From the NCBI GenBank assembly GCA_014905825.1, contig JACGCN010000003.1:1550001-1614000 (forward strand): a stretch of 64,000 nt of DNA, written 5' to 3'. The DNA is from Lyophyllum atratum. Lineage: Eukaryota; Basidiomycota; Agaricomycetes; Agaricales; Lyophyllaceae. Shown here piece by piece: positions 1 to 13,093 of the stretch (within the stretch, counting starts at the first letter, position 1; every line of letters begins with the position of its first letter). Position numbers and translations under genes: made by a program. The notes under the pieces were generated by a model, which worked only from the letters and a program-made list of their open reading frames with translations, had not been told where the DNA came from and did no database searches.

Positions 1-1040
1 CCAGTCCCAGGAGGAGAGGGACCATAGTGGTTCTCTGTGGTGGGAGAGTATGGCAGACCAGAGGTAGGCGAATCGACGCCACCGCTAAAATCGGGCTGCA
101 GAGGTGAGATGGCGCCGTCGAGTCCGTCGTCGGCGTGGTAGCTCCCAAGATGGTTCGAGGGGTAGCTCGGATAATCGAGATGCGCATGGCGCAGGTCTCG
201 CAGGGATCCCATACTTGCCCTTTGATGGAGGGGGTTCACATAGGCACGGGGTGCGTGAACTGCGGGTGGGTTGAAAGAAAATTGAGTCTGGATTCGAGGG
301 GGAATGGGGATGGATGTATCGCAAGTTTGGGTGGCATAGGGATTGGGAGCAGCAAGAATGGCAGGTTCCGACATACGTCTGTGATCCAAGAGGGTAGACT
401 GAGAATGTGTGTTATTATCACCAGAATATTTGTCGGCACCGCTATTACGGGAGTAACGATCGGAATCGATGTCGGACGGGGCCTCGAAACGATCGCCGGC
501 AGTGTGATAGGAAGGGGAAAGTTGAGACGGTCTCTCCTGGGAGTGGGTGGCGCTTATTATTTGGGGATACGATGAGGGGTGGGGATCCACGGGGGATGGA
601 GATTCAGAGAGGTAGGCCGCGTCGACCTGGGATCCCCTCATGGAGTCGCCAGTATTATTAGTATAGTCATAAGTTCCTTGTGCGCTGTACAGAGAATCGT
701 ACGAGTGGGAATTTGTAGAGTAGGAGGCAGCATGCTGGTTGTTGTTGTCGTACATTTCAGCGGGGGATATTGGAGAATTGTATGATCCCGAATTTCGATG
801 AGCATAGTTGTAGGGCAAGCCAGAGCCAGAGGGTGGCGAATGGGGGGAGTGGGTATCGTCCTCCACAGTGGCAGGAGAGTCCGGTTGGACGGGAGAAAGA
901 CTAGCGGGGAAGGAATGGGACGGGTCGGCAAAGTAAGAGGGATTAACTAGTTTTGGACGCGACAGGTGGCTTGGATAGTCGGGAACGTACTTCGGGATGA
1001 GGATATGGGGTGGCTGGTGCGGCAGGAGATGCGACAGCAT
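1..1040 (-). CDS. Ser/Pro/Tyr-rich regulator-like protein, 5' part only
   Basis: An uninterrupted reading frame runs on the minus strand from an ATG at 1040 (stop codon 15 bases before it) off the left edge of the window, giving about 346 residues. It is rich in Ser, Pro, Tyr, Asn and His and contains repeated SP sites and the short motif RRMSEPA near residue 220. No folded domain lies in the visible part. Low-complexity leaders of this kind, with RRMSEPA-like motifs, are typical of basidiomycete C2H2 zinc-finger transcription factors, so a DNA-binding domain may lie beyond position 1; that is inference. The coding bias (no stop over 1 kb, strong SP/SY repetition) makes the gene convincing, the family less so. 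The true start could lie in an upstream exon. Confidence 0.6.
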   Translation of the reverse strand, partial: MLSHLLPHQPPHILIPKYVPDYPSHLSRPKLVNPSYFADPSHSFPASLSPVQPDSPATVEDDTHSPHSPPSGSGLPYNYAHRNSGSYNSPISPAEMYDNNNQHAASYSTNSHSYDSLYSAQGTYDYTNNTGDSMRGSQVDAAYLSESPSPVDPHPSSYPQIISATHSQERPSQLSPSYHTAGDRFEAPSDIDSDRYSRNSGADKYSGDNNTHSQSTLLDHRRMSEPAILAAPNPYATQTCDTSIPIPPRIQTQFSFNPPAVHAPRAYVNPLHQRASMGSLRDLRHAHLDYPSYPSNHLGSYHADDGLDGAISPLQPDFSGGVDSPTSGLPYSPTTENHYGPSPPGT

Positions 1041-4000
1041 GGCATGAACTGGGGGCTAGGAGGGATTATAAAGGACGGCTCAAGAAGGATGGACGGGTCG
1101 AGAGGAAGCGTAAGGTGGAATACGACGGTTCCGCTGAGGATTAAAAGGTTTGGTCAATTCTGTCGAACTGCAGGTGCTTCCGCTTATGTCGAATCTCGAT
1201 CTCTTGTGACGTGACCGTGTTTTGTCAAATTACCAGAGGCCATCCTGCCCAAATATTGCTGCCCGAACAATCAATACATCATATCTCTCTCCTTCTAGAA
1301 TTCTAGAAGCATGTCCGCGACCCTGCATTCCCTGTCAGATTCCATCGATGCCCACAACCTGGTTTGCTGCGACGTGGCACACAATCCCCATCCCCCCCCA
1401 CTTCGTAGCGATCCCAGCGGCAACTCAGCTCGCCTCCATCCCGCCAGCCCGACCAACTTCCGCCCTCATCCGCAGACTCCCCGCTTTGACCGCAGGAACA
1501 GGGTTAAATCTAATTCAATAATTCCTTATCCGGAGCCGGGCCGTGTGATTATTCTTTCACCGACCTGCGAGATTCACGATTCTCCCCCAACTTCCAACTT
1601 TTTCCCAGCAGCTATATCGCCCAACGTCCTACCCCACACTGCTTAATCTTATCGATCGTCGACGCTGGTCGTCTGTGTTGTTATGGGCTTTCCTGTCATC
1701 CCACGCCCTTCTTTGTGCCCTTGGACGAATCTATGTGCTTGCATTCTCCTTCAAGGGGATTAAAAAAAATCGGAGAGTATTTGTTTGCGGCTCTCATTTG
1801 CCGCATGTCAAGTAGAACTATGGAGAGGGTGTTGGAACCCGCCAATCGCCATCAAAGCATTCCGGTTCGTACGCGTCACCCTTAAACAAAGCCCAACGAT
1901 CACCACCTTTTTCTTCCGAAACGATCGACCACCACAACCACTACGATACTCGACTGACAGTTGACAGGTCGTATTCGTGTTCTCGACTACTGTTCAACAC
2001 GCCAATGACGACCACACATAGAGAGATACAAAACTCCCACACGCAACGCTGGCATGTAATTATTGCCATCTCCCCACCCACCGTCCGGCCGTTCCGGATC
2101 TAGGACCCTCACTCCTTTTTTGCCATCACTTCTTCGCCGGGGACTGTGGCGACTTTACATCAACAGCGAAGAGGTATTCGGGCGTAACACACAGAGTCTA
2201 TGGTTTATTTTTGAACCGTGTTTCAGGCCGCAGCATCCATAGCGCCGCTCTACGCCAGGAACTGATATTCAAGCCTGGGCCCGACGTAAGGTCGTGCAGG
2301 AACGTTGCGGGTACCCTTGCACACGCTGGGTCGCATCGTGGTCGGGTGACCGTGGAAGGCTATAAATTTACGGTACGGAAGTAAACAGAGCCAGGGTGGA
2401 AATCGGGTGATAGCAGATTGTGGGCTTGTAGGCGTCTAATCCGATACAACGGGTTGAAACGTTGCGAACATTTGTGACGCGCTGTAGACCGGGAGGTCGA
2501 ATCGCTCGGGATGGGGGGTTCTATGATGAGCTGGTTCGATTTCTGCTCAAATGACCCGCAACGTGAGGATCGACGCTTCGACGGACCGGATTGCTGAGAA
2601 GGATCAAACAAAGACCCGCAGCTTCTGCTTCTTGAAGACTTTGGAGCTGGATGGAGGCTGGATGGGGGTACTTTAAATATACTGTATAGACTCGCAGCAA
2701 ACGCCCACTGTGTAGGCACTGGGCATGACCGCGTTAAGTTTCAAAGGTATCGGGCAAGGAGTTAGGTGAACGTTTGATATAACGAATGGTTCTTGGGACA
2801 ACTCAACAGATGAAACGACAGAGACGTCCGTCCACGTGAAGCGAAGAGGAAACCATTGCCATTCCGAATAGAGAGAGTGGAACGAGAAGCGATTCGAAGC
2901 AGGGATAACGACGAGTATCGCGGGATGCGTTATCTTAGGTGATGATGGAGCTCGTAATCTTGACACCCGGAATGTATCCCGAAGAGCCGGAGAACGCGAA
3001 GCGGTAAATCTCGTCCAAGGAAGGTGGGCGAGCCTGAACTGCAAAAAAAATGGTGGCTGGACGGCGTGTCAAAAGAATCAATGCAAGGATCATACGCTAA
3101 AGGATGAAGTCAATCGACCCTACAACACTCCGATGACCAGCATAGATGGCAAATAGGCGATGGAAGGTGCTCCTTTGACGTCCAGCAGTGAAGCATATCC
3201 ATGGATGGTCGGACGTCAAGAGCACATATTTGTGTCACAGAGAAGAGTCAAAACCCAGCCCTGCGGTATGGCGGGGTAGGATGGGGTAGGGATCAATAAT
3301 GATTATCACCTGATCGTCCACCGTCGGCAAAAATGCCGACTGCTCAAACACAAGTTCAATTGGACATACCTACGGTGATTGCGGCTTGGTATTATATGGT
3401 GTGATGAAAAACCCTCAAGAACACTTGAGTAATCCTGATTGGACGGGGACGACCAAATGGAAATTCAAAGTGTGTGGGCATTTGAACATGGAGCTTGCTT
3501 GGTCTTGTGTGCCAGCGACCGATCCTGCGACACCTGCCGCGGCGCCTAAGATTCCGGGACCATATCGTCTAATGGGGTCGCAGTGAATGTGAAAGCAAGG
3601 CACATCGCCGTGGACGAAAGTTTGCAAGGGGCGGAGGGAGGTACAGTACCTGGCATTGACAGAACCTACTCAACGCCAAGGGGGAGTCATGGGCGTACAT
3701 ACCGTCACTTGAAGTTGGAGCGCATCTACAGGCAGACAGGCGGGGCATCGCGATCATCTCCTTCGCGACCGCAGTGTCAGTCCTGCCGTGTAAATGCGGT
3801 ATCCTCAAGAGCGGGAACGTCCCGATGGAGAATAAAGATAACGAAACATATCATGAGAGGGTGCAATGACCAAGACCTCGATGACACCATTCAGGGACAG
3901 GGGCAGTGGTCCGCTTTCAGAGGCTGGAGACGCAGAGACAAGGTGCAGTGGAACAGATAACGGGTGTGTTGATGTGATCGGTGGACGGATTCGGTAAATA

Positions 4001-4773
4001 GCACGAACATACAACAAGATGAGCCAGCATCACACTCCGAGGAAAACGCAGATCAATTTGGACGATGGGCAAGTCGGTGACAACTGGCTGAGCATCACTG
4101 GTGAACAAGAGCACAACGACAGCAGTTCGCTGCAGGTCGGCAATAGATAGCGCTGAACAGGTGATGCCAGAGGATGTTTGCAACGACCTTTGCATGTGCT
4201 TGGGCGGTCATGAGAGGTCATGAGAGACCGCATCAACAGATCCCTGTTATACAGAGATTACAGAGCGAAATTTGACAAGAGGGTGCTGCCGCGACACATA
4301 TTGGGATGGCTGATGAATTATGAACTGATTTGGAAAATAAGGGTCCTCTGGAAAATGAGAAACGTGGACCAGGGCCTCGTAGGCTTCGGGGTGTTCACCG
4401 CGGAAGCGACCTCCGAAAGATAGAAAGAGAACTTGTCCAGCAGCGAATGAGTCTCAGTTCCTGGTGAAATTTAGTTGTACCGCTTGATCCCATGGCCAAT
4501 GCCCTGATACGTGGCCGATTTGATCTACGCACAGTAAGATTTGTCAAGCTGGGAGAGACATAACCTAAGATGCCAGGTGTGCCTTTGCCCTACACATTGG
4601 CTTGTGGGGGACTTGGAGGTGTCTGGTGCCAGTGGCGCTGGTAGTACCACGAATAACCCATAAATGCCGCAGTCACATGACTGTGACAATGGATCAGACA
4701 TCGAGGGCGACACGGCCTACACCGGTACTACTGTCCTGTCCAGCGGCAGTACTCGTTGTCCTCCGTGTCAACG
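1041..4773. other. 3.7 kb without a supported gene
   Basis: Only short open frames on both strands, none with a recognisable motif or consistent splice signals. It lies upstream of the minus-strand regulator-like gene, so it probably carries that gene's promoter and a long 5' leader. I see no repeat, transposon end or RNA gene. Confidence 0.5.
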
Positions 4774-5929
4774 ATGCCGAAGGCGCCCAAGGCTGCATCC
4801 TCGGCAAGACCCTCCACACGCCGCTCCTCACGCCTCAACAAAAGTAAAGGTGAATACACCATCTATCGTTGTGTGAGACTGGGAATCAATTGCCTATATT
4901 CGTCAAGATCTCAAGAATGTTAATGCTGTAGTCACTGGGGGTCCTTCCAGAGCGAAAACCAAGACAGCTGCCATCGACGGTGTTCCACTGTGTGCAACTG
5001 ATGATTCGGCATCTGTGGCAAAGCCCCACGCTTCCTCAGACCTTCGACGATCTCTGCGGATAACACCTGCGGAACTCATTAGACGCGAGAAAGCACTGCT
5101 CAAGGAAGAGCAAGAGTGCAAGCGCAGAGCAATCGAGCTCGACGAACGTGCGTCATCGTTGCTGAGGAAGGAGGCCGAAGCTTCCCTCATATTGTCTCAA
5201 ATCGCCAAACGAGAGGCAGAGGCGTCCCTGGCTCAGTTAGAGGAGCACTTCACTTGTGCCTTGTGAGTCCACCCTTACATGTCACTTGACCGCGCACCTT
5301 ACAGCTGCTACAAGATGCTATGAGATCATTGCACATCCCTATACCCTCAACCCGGGCCAATGCGGGCACACATTCTGCGCCATCTGCATTCTGAAATGGT
5401 TCTTCTCCCGGCTGCATTCTCATTGTGGAGCATGGCATGAATCTGTCGACTGTCCTATCTGCCGCAGCCTGCTCGTCATCACGCCAGATCGCACCCCGCG
5501 CCCAGATACCACATTTCCGTTTGTTCCGAACAGGACCGCGGCGGCCGTCTGTGAATCGCTGATCGAGAAACTTAGAAGTGCACCACCAGGTGCTCTGGTT
5601 GTCAAGAGGGAGGACAGTGAGGGCGCATGGGGATGGACGTCAGGATGCAGTCGGAAGAAGGACGCGTCGAAGGAGGCGGACGAGAAGGTCGACGAGAACG
5701 CGGATGTGGCTGGCTGGAGAGAGGGTGGGTTTATGCGAACGGAATGGCTAAAAAAGGACAGGCGAGTCGAGTCGGCCAGTTTTTCTGGGTACTAGCAGCC
5801 GCTAACTCTGCTTCTTTTACTCGCGCTTTCGCCAGGGATGGCAAGAAAGAAATGAACCGTATATCGAAGGATTGGTCAACCCTTACCTCACAAGACTTCA
5901 GAAACCTGAAGCAGAAGCTGGGGGTATGA
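4774..5929 (+). CDS. RING-finger protein with coiled coil
   Basis: Exons 4774-4849, 4908-5262, 5315-5761 and 5836-5929 join in phase to 323 residues. The N-terminus is basic and Ser-rich. A highly charged, Glu/Arg/Ala-rich helix, probably coiled coil, covers about residues 75-140. A C3HC4 RING follows at once: Cys142, 145, 160, His162, Cys165, 168, 190 and 193, with a long loop before the last pair. RING proteins of this type usually act as E3 ubiquitin ligases; no substrate can be inferred. The last intron (5762-5835) has a GC donor and is needed to reach the C-terminal exon that ends in LKQKLGV. An alternative start at 4664 would need a different first intron and gives a less natural N-terminus. 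It ends 495 bp from the convergent Arp8 gene. Confidence 0.8.
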
Positions 5930-6423
5930 GATCGGACTCATGACTTCCTGGTTATACCCTTGCTGTACGACACTCGCATCATCGAAGACATTTTAATATT
6001 ATGCATTACATGCACACCAACAGCTCACCTATTCACCCTTCATTCCGCGTCTTGCTCGATCCTAATCCTCTCCCGCGGCGCATCATATGCACCATCTGCT
6101 CACATCCGCGCATGTGATTATGCGCGTACCTATCGTAATGGAAATCTGATAATTAAATACATACCACCTACCTGCCTATCGCGTAACCCCATCCTTTTCC
6201 TCACCCCCGATCCACACACCGTATCGCTTGCATTTTGCTTGCATTCGTGCCTTGTATTGTACTTGTAAAACCAACCGGCGTTAAATTATTATCATACACT
6301 GCCAAACCCATCACATTGAACTCTAAGTACTAGCGCAGAAATCGGACAAGAAGCAAATCGCTGTGAGTCTTCTAGATCGAGCAAGCACGACACGGCCACA
6401 CCGGCAACACAAAGTGGAGCCGC
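5930..6423. other. Convergent intergenic region
   Basis: Shared 3' flank of the RING gene (+) and Arp8 (-). It is AT-richer than its neighbours and must contain both polyadenylation regions. No gene seen. Confidence 0.5.
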
Positions 6424-9238
6424 CTATAGGTAGAAACACCGTTCCTTCAGGGCTCGCATACCCAAAGTGTCCTTTTTTGCCAGGGTTGTAAGTCAGCGAC
6501 AATTAAGGCAAGTAGAGAATGAACCTACCCAATCCGACTTCGTCACCCATAGGTCGGACACGCCATCCATCTTTCCAAGGACAGCAGCCCCCTTCCATGC
6601 TAGCACGATCGGATCCACCTCCTTCGGCGGGGGAATAATCTGTACCTTCTCCATATTGGGCACCAACGGTGTCGCGATGGCCTGAAGCCTACAAAAAAAA
6701 TTATACGTCAGAATTATTCTAGAAAAGCAGAGAGAGGGTCCGTAGGCTAACCTGCTTTCGAGCGCGTGACTCATGCCAGGGATATGCGCTGTCCCGCCGA
6801 TGACCAGCACAGCCTGCAGATACTTGCGGATCTTGTCGTCCCCACCAGCCGCCCGCGCGCTGTTGAATATCGCGACGTCAAGTGGCAATTTGCTTGCCTC
6901 GAAAGGCACATCGATCGAGAAGCCGCCAGGGTACGCCGGCGTCGTCTGGCCTGTTCCCGCGTTCGCCGTGGTAGCGTTGCCATTTGAAGGTCCCGCGCCC
7001 GTGCCCTGGTGTGAGGGCGTGTGTGAAGGCGTAGGCGCCTTGCTCTCATCTTCGACATCGATGATGTCGATGCCATCCGCGGAGTTCGCAACAACGAGCA
7101 GGGTTGGATTGGAGTCGTCCGTCAGCATGGGTTGGGGTTCTGCCTGCTCCGCGGGTGTGGAGGTGCCTGGAGACGCTACTCAGATTATGGTTTCTCAACC
7201 CCATTGTGAGGGGGACCTTACCTGGGAGAGACGCAGCTGCCGACGTCTGTCCCTTTTTGGTGGGAGACTCGGCTGGGAGGCCAGCGGGCATCAAGTGTTG
7301 CGTAGAGATAACCATGGCGTTTGTCTGTTACGTAGAGATTAGAGGTAGTATTTTTGGACGTGGCAGAACCTACGACGCGGTCGGTTTGGTGATCGATGAT
7401 CTCCTCTGTTACATTGTATGATGATGGAGGTCTGAGTCCGAGTCGTTTCCTTTCAAATTCGACAACACGCGGCTCGAATAGACACTGGGTACTTGAATCT
7501 TAGTTTGTGACTTGAGTGTTGAAAATAGAAAAATACCATAGGCGCAAGGATGATCTCATCATAAGCCCGAAGACCATATTTCTCGGTTGGACGGTCTGGT
7601 CGTCTCACGACGAAGTCGTAGAGGTTAAGAGCTACATCCGCCTGCGAGATACGATAAATACTTTGCGGCATGATAATAGCACCGACTCACCTCTGTCAAA
7701 GTACACAGCCTGCTTTTGAGGTCTTCCATTACATTCCAGTCATAAGCATGTGTCAAGTCCAAATCTCGGTACGGGAAGTTTATCCTTTGCAAAAGGACGT
7801 ATAGAAATTCGGTGATATCGTCTCCGCCGATACTAAGCGACATCCTGAGAGTGAATATCCTCAACACATAAGGTTCACATTCTATTAATAACCAGAACGT
7901 ACCTTGTCTCTGGGAGGACCATACCTTCGTCAACACAGGCGACACTCGTCGTTGTGGCACCAATGTTCACCACACAGGCATTTGAGATGCCAGCGCCATA
8001 GGTGGCCGCCAAAGATTCCTGCTGAAGGTTCAGAGACCGGATTGACCTAATAGAAATGGAATATCCCACCTGCTGTGCACATATCTGTTTGAAGCCCATG
8101 GTTATTAATAGCAAGTTCACAAGCTCGCGTACATATGCACGATCGTAGAAATCAGGGATGACAAGAATCACAGAATAGTTCTATTTCCAGAGTAATGAAT
8201 GCTGTCAGACGACGAAGAAATTTCGGAGATGTCAATGCGCGTACCTTGAAATCCCGTGGTTCAATATTCATCCTTTCTTTCAGCGTTGTTGATAGGATGA
8301 ATTCCAGGTCACTAAGGATGACCTGAAGGGACGGATAGTCACGGGTATTGAAGTTTGCGCCGTATATCGGCCAGCGTAGAATGTATCCGGCTTTCTGAGG
8401 ATCAGCTAGACGAAGAGCCTGACGGACGAAGTACAATCGGTAAGCCAGCAGATCATAATTCAGACCAGAGACTTACTTTGTCCCCAAAGTACGCATCTTC
8501 AGATGACATATTCTCTGTCCAATCTACTCGGAACGGGTCGTTGTACTCTGCGATGATTTCCGGTTTGAATTGCTCGTTGAACGTCGAAGCAATGGCGGTG
8601 GCATTGGGCGTCACGCGTAACTTATAGAATCGCATGCGATCCCGGAGAGAAACCGTAATAGCAGCGATTTTATCAGCGAACTGTAAATTCGAGTCTAGCA
8701 TGAGAATACAAGGTTGACGAGGAGGACATACAGGGTCCTTCTCTGGTTGCTCATCTCCAACCTCAGTCTCCCCAGTCCGTGGCCGCGAGATTCCGTCAAC
8801 ACGAGTAGGTGCTGGAACGGGCACATTGTACTTGCGAGCAACAACGTTGGGTATACTGATTGGAGTAACATCTGAAGCTCTTCCAAGTAAAATAGATCGC
8901 GAACCGGGATGTATCACAATAACCTGTGAGCCGCGTCTGCTCTACACTCTGGTTATATCGCATATGCAGTCAAGTGGAATCGGCATCAGGTGCTGACCTT
9001 GAGTCCTGTGAGGTCGTACTATCCTCTGGTGCTTTGTTCTTAGCGTTCCTTGACCATAGTGTCTGTGAGTCCGACTTGAGATATGTCGTGCTCATATGCT
9101 TTGGGTTCGCTCTAGACACATCACATCAGTTGACCGGGTTGAATGAGGGGCAACTGGAACAGACACCAGCGGGACATTGAACGCGGTGTATTTGAAGCCG
9201 CTCTCATCGCGCCTTGCGTTTGGAATTCCTCGAGGCAT
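6424..9238 (-). CDS. ARP8: Actin-related protein Arp8, INO80 complex
   Basis: Fourteen exons join in phase to 697 residues: 9238-9165, 9111-8998, 8936-8732, 8680-8477, 8418-8245, 8180-8070, 8018-7903, 7844-7691, 7641-7537, 7484-7374, 7324-7222, 7166-6752, 6688-6529, 6471-6424. The start is the ATG of MPRGIPNARR. Arp8-type motifs follow: KYTAF and TYLKSDSQTLW near the N-terminus, VIVIHPGSR (actin phosphate-1-like region), SLRDRMRFYKL, CVVNIGATTTSV (phosphate-2-like), LSIGGDDIT, VIGGTAHIPG and a C-terminal ALKERCFYL. A Pro/Thr-rich insertion at about residues 480-590 is larger than in actin, as expected for Arp8. Arp8 binds DNA and nucleosomes within the INO80 chromatin remodeller. Only the first intron donor (GTCTGT at 9164) is weak. 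No frame break was found. Confidence 0.93.
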
Positions 9239-9741
9239 GGGTGGGTCAAGGAACGAAAGTTGTTATGATGACAAGCACAAATACATGGCCTGGACCTGGT
9301 CTCTCCTAATACTAGACACACACAATCAGTCATTCCTCCATTCTTCAGCCTAGACAAGGCCCAGACAACAAATTGGCTCCTCTTATGTGCTCCTATTGAT
9401 AGAAAAGCTTAGACCGCTGCCCATTCACATGCTACTGCTAATAGCCGCTCCTATTCAATTTGCACCGCACGACCCACCTCCAACCCACCTCTAACCTTGG
9501 ACACACCGCCGAAATTGCCTGAAAATGTTCGGGATGCTTGGCTCAGGTACCTGTTCCAAACATCGCGGAACTGTTGCCGCGCTCTATTTCGGTATCTGCT
9601 TGTTTCACTTCCCGTCTGTCTCGCTTTTTTAGGTCTCAGGACGCTGGCCAACGCAAGACAAGGGCACGCTGGCTTAATAATTATGCAGGGGCGCAGGTAT
9701 AAGAGCCCTGCATTTCTTCAGTATGTACCCCCTCAATTACG
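9239..9741. other. Divergent promoter region, Arp8 / F-box gene
   Basis: About 500 bp between two divergent starts. A TATA-like TATAAG lies near 9698, some 45 bp before the F-box ATG. No gene seen. Confidence 0.45.
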
Positions 9742-10529
9742 ATGAACGTCCGCACCCTCCCCATCGAACTCATCGAAAAGATTATTCTCGACGCATGGTC
9801 CTCTCCCCTCTCTGCAGATGACCGCGTCACATTCATGACCTCCTCGCTCCTCGTCAACAAAACCTGGATGGCCTTGTTCATCCGCATCTCATTCAGAGAT
9901 GTACACATACCCTGCCCCTCATATCTGGAGCAGTACATGCGCACACTCGCTGGCTGCTCCTCGATTTTCGACGAGCAGAGCAAGTCACTGCCGAGCATTT
10001 TATGCCATTCCGTCACTGTCAAAATAAGAGTGGCAGATACTTGTGTTAGCCCAATCGAAGCAGACGAGGACCTAGATGACCCTCCGATGGGAAAAACCTT
10101 GGGAAAGCTCCTTTACGAGCTTAACTCTTGCCACGTCCCCAACCTTCGCACGCTATACGTCGAATACGAGAACATGGGCTTCGACGACATATTTGACCGC
10201 TGGCGATTTACGAATTTCCCTACACAAATCACCAATCTCGAAATTTCATTCGCCTTCGACCGAGCGATGGCTGCCTTGGGTGGTATATTGCGCGCCATAC
10301 ACGAAAGGCAGGATCCCTATGTTACAACCAAGGTCTACATGCCAAGCATAAAGCAACTCCGCTTCTCTGGAGCGAGTAAGGCGTTTATGGAGGATATGGC
10401 CGTGTGCTGCATAAATGCAGAGACACCAGTAATATTGCCTGCGAGAATGCTGCCGAGCGTTGGCAGTGTGGTCACGACCAGCACTTTGTCGTCATCATCT
10501 TGGATCGCCGAGCCAACTTCCTCGACTAA
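9742..10529 (+). CDS. F-box-like protein
   Basis: The protein begins with LPIELIEKIILDAW, an F-box-like helix pair (residues 6-19), followed by LVNKTWMALFIRISF, the usual second half of such domains in mushrooms. The rest resembles the poorly conserved leucine-rich body of agaric F-box proteins. My preferred model has a 47-bp intron (10376-10422, GTAAGG donor), giving 246 residues and a C-terminus with CGHDQHFVVIILD, a type of ending often seen in these families. Read straight through, the frame runs to 10614 and 290 residues with a Ser/Thr-rich tail. Such proteins recruit substrates to SCF ubiquitin ligases; the target is unknown. The stop is 121 bp from the end of the convergent CPS1 gene. 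Confidence 0.75.
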
Positions 10530-10649
10530 ATCGGTAGCATGTATCGGGACCGGGGGATTACGATCATCTAGCAAAGTATTTGCTGTTCGTATTCTTGGCC
10601 CTCAGAGCCACTAATATAATAAAAACATTCAATATGAGTATGAGAAGAA

Positions 10650-13093
10650 CTACAGGTTTGTCGCCTCGTCCGCATTGAGGATGAGAGTTGTGAAGAACCG
10701 AATCATCTCCACAAAACCATCGACTTCGATATCTGCGCCCAGAGGTCAGTCGATATCCTAGGCAGGAATCCGTCTCTACATACGTTCGTTCACCGTGTGT
10801 ATGCCGAACTGGTCGTTTGGGTCCTTGCCTCCATTGTTGTGATTGTATCTGAAGATATGTTTCGACAACTGCCAGTAGTACCGGGTATCTGCGAAGTTGC
10901 CAACCTTGAGTCTCAATCGACTGGCACGTATCCAGTTGAAAAGACTTGCCGGTGTTCCCAGAAGACATCCCCGGGCTCACGATAATCTCATTTTCCCCCT
11001 TCAATTGCCTGTGCGAGTTAAACGCTGTCTTAATGGTACCAGAAAGGAGCTGCCATGGCGCAGCGTCTTTGTCTGTGGGGGTAACGGGCGCCGGTTCCAA
11101 GGAGTTCCCATAAGCGTCCGTGAGTGTCAGTGATCCGCTCGAGGGAGCGCCTTTTTCCTCTCTAGAAATCTTGGAGCCAAAGGCATTGTAGGTGAGGTTA
11201 AACTTCTCTGCAAGGTCTTCCACGATCTTGGTATCATGCGCTTTTACTGCTTCGACGGAGCTGTTTGTGTTTTTAAGTCAATAAATGCGTCTGAAAAGGT
11301 AGGCGAGCTACCTGATGACAGCAATTCGGTGATTGACGAGCGCCCAAGCCATCTCTGGGAGCGCGTTGGCCTTCACACCACCTTGGATCATGTCAATGGC
11401 CTGAGTTATGCCCACCATGCTGCTGAATACAGGGTTATCGAGTATAACCTTTTCGAGCTTCTTGAGTTCTTTCTTCGACGACCAGGAACGCTTGATGGTC
11501 TTGCGCAATTCCTTCGGCAGCTCTTGGGCATGCTCAGCGACACATTGGAGGGTGCTGTATAGGGGGTCACTCTTGGTCTGCGCATAAAGTGTCAGCTCAG
11601 AACGGAATAACAGGGAACAGGTGAGCGAATACCAATTTGATTTTGAAAGGATTTGCTTCGTATTCGACAAGAAGCGCCGAAAGAATGCCGATGCCCTAGA
11701 GCATCCAGTCATTATTTTGGTGTGAAGTTACGCGACATGGTTAGCTTACTGTGTGCCTCGGCGGGACGCTCGAGTGGCCGCCGGGTGTCGTAATCTCGAC
11801 CCTTACGTCCATGTAGCCCTTCTCAGCAATGCCTGGCGTCGCAACGACAGAGCCATACTCCTCGACGAATCCTCCTACAATAGAGCGTGATGATTGGGAA
11901 GTTGTCCATCTAACGCGAGAACTTACCACCCTCGTCCACGATCATAGCAATCCCGTCTTCTCCATAGAGGGCAAGGAGGGCTTCACCAAGTTTTTGAGCG
12001 CCCTATCGCAATATAATTAGTCGTATTATGCTCCCTAGCAGGATAGCACATACCTCTCTTCCGCTGATTTCTTCATCGAATCCGTATGCGAGTATCACAG
12101 TCCGGGTTGGTCGGAAACCTCTTAAAAGGAGTGTTTCGACACTGGACCTAGATTCTCCGAGTCCGGATCAGAATTATAGGTGATATGCTCGATACGATGA
12201 AGCAACAGACAATGAGCCAATCAAACCGCTCTTGTCATCGGAGCTTCCCCGACCCCAGATTCTTTCGCCTACGTTTCATATGAGTGAAGATCATCACTAC
12301 TGATTTATGTTTAGACAAACCATCGAAATGTCCCGAGTATGGTGCGTGAGTCCATTCAGAGGCAGTAGTGGGGTTAACAGGAACGACGTCTAAACGAGGC
12401 ATTCAGACGAAAGTGTGTGCCCAGAACTTAGAGCAACACATACCCTGGTGGGCAGCCAAAACGATGGGCTTCAGGCTGAAGTCGGAGCCCTGCCAGACGT
12501 ACAACAGGCCGTACGTGTTGACTTTCGTCAGCTGAAGTGTTGTATGGCTACACGTGTCGTCGCTTTGGTGATTCAGAAGTCATATAATGCATGTTTGCGC
12601 TCACACCAGGGGGAACGCGCTATGAAGATAATCATGGAGTGGCGCGAATGCATCCCATCGTGCGTCCCCTCCGACTGATCCCATGTCGTCGAAGGACTCA
12701 GTACTGAAACCCGCCCAACTCAGATTCACGATAATCACGACATAACGGGCATTCCAAGACTCACGGAATTCTTACAGCACCACTCAACCAATCAATAGCC
12801 TGCACCTTGAATGGCTCCGTCCCAAACGTCGCGCTCAACGACTCCCACAACGCCCCGTTTCTGACCGGGACCAGCGGATCGCTCTGTGGGCACCGAGACT
12901 CATCCTTGTCAGGTGAGTCGTGCATCCAGGGTGCCATAAGGCGATATGACAACCCCATCCACAGATAACCGCATAGGAGGAAGATTGAGATAGCCTTCAG
13001 ACCGCGCCCGAGGGTGTAACGTTTCGCTCGCTGAACAGGTGGGGAGGGGAGCAATGGCCCAGCACCGTTTTTCTCACTGATGGGTTGCTCCAT
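10650..13093 (-). CDS. CPS1: Vacuolar carboxypeptidase S, M20 metallopeptidase
   Basis: Thirteen exons join in phase to 587 residues (yeast Cps1 has 576): 13093-12765, 12703-12607, 12531-12444, 12389-12321, 12268-12211, 12147-12054, 12002-11927, 11874-11750, 11695-11633, 11577-11312, 11260-10950, 10888-10784, 10732-10650. A single membrane anchor lies at about residues 32-48, matching a type II vacuolar precursor. M20 motifs follow in order: VNTYGLLYVW, LAAHQDVVPV (metal His and Asp), GRGSSDDKSG, FDEEISGRE (catalytic and metal Glu), TPGGHSSVPP (dimerisation domain) and GNTDTRYYW near the C-terminus. It removes C-terminal residues from peptides in the vacuole. The intron 10889-10949 has a GC donor. 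The ATG at 13093 is the first in frame. Confidence 0.93.

Noticed and set aside
2360..3044. Two minus-strand frames of about 120 residues
   Set aside because: Arg/Ser/Pro-rich composition typical of chance frames in GC-rich DNA, no motif, no splice continuity.
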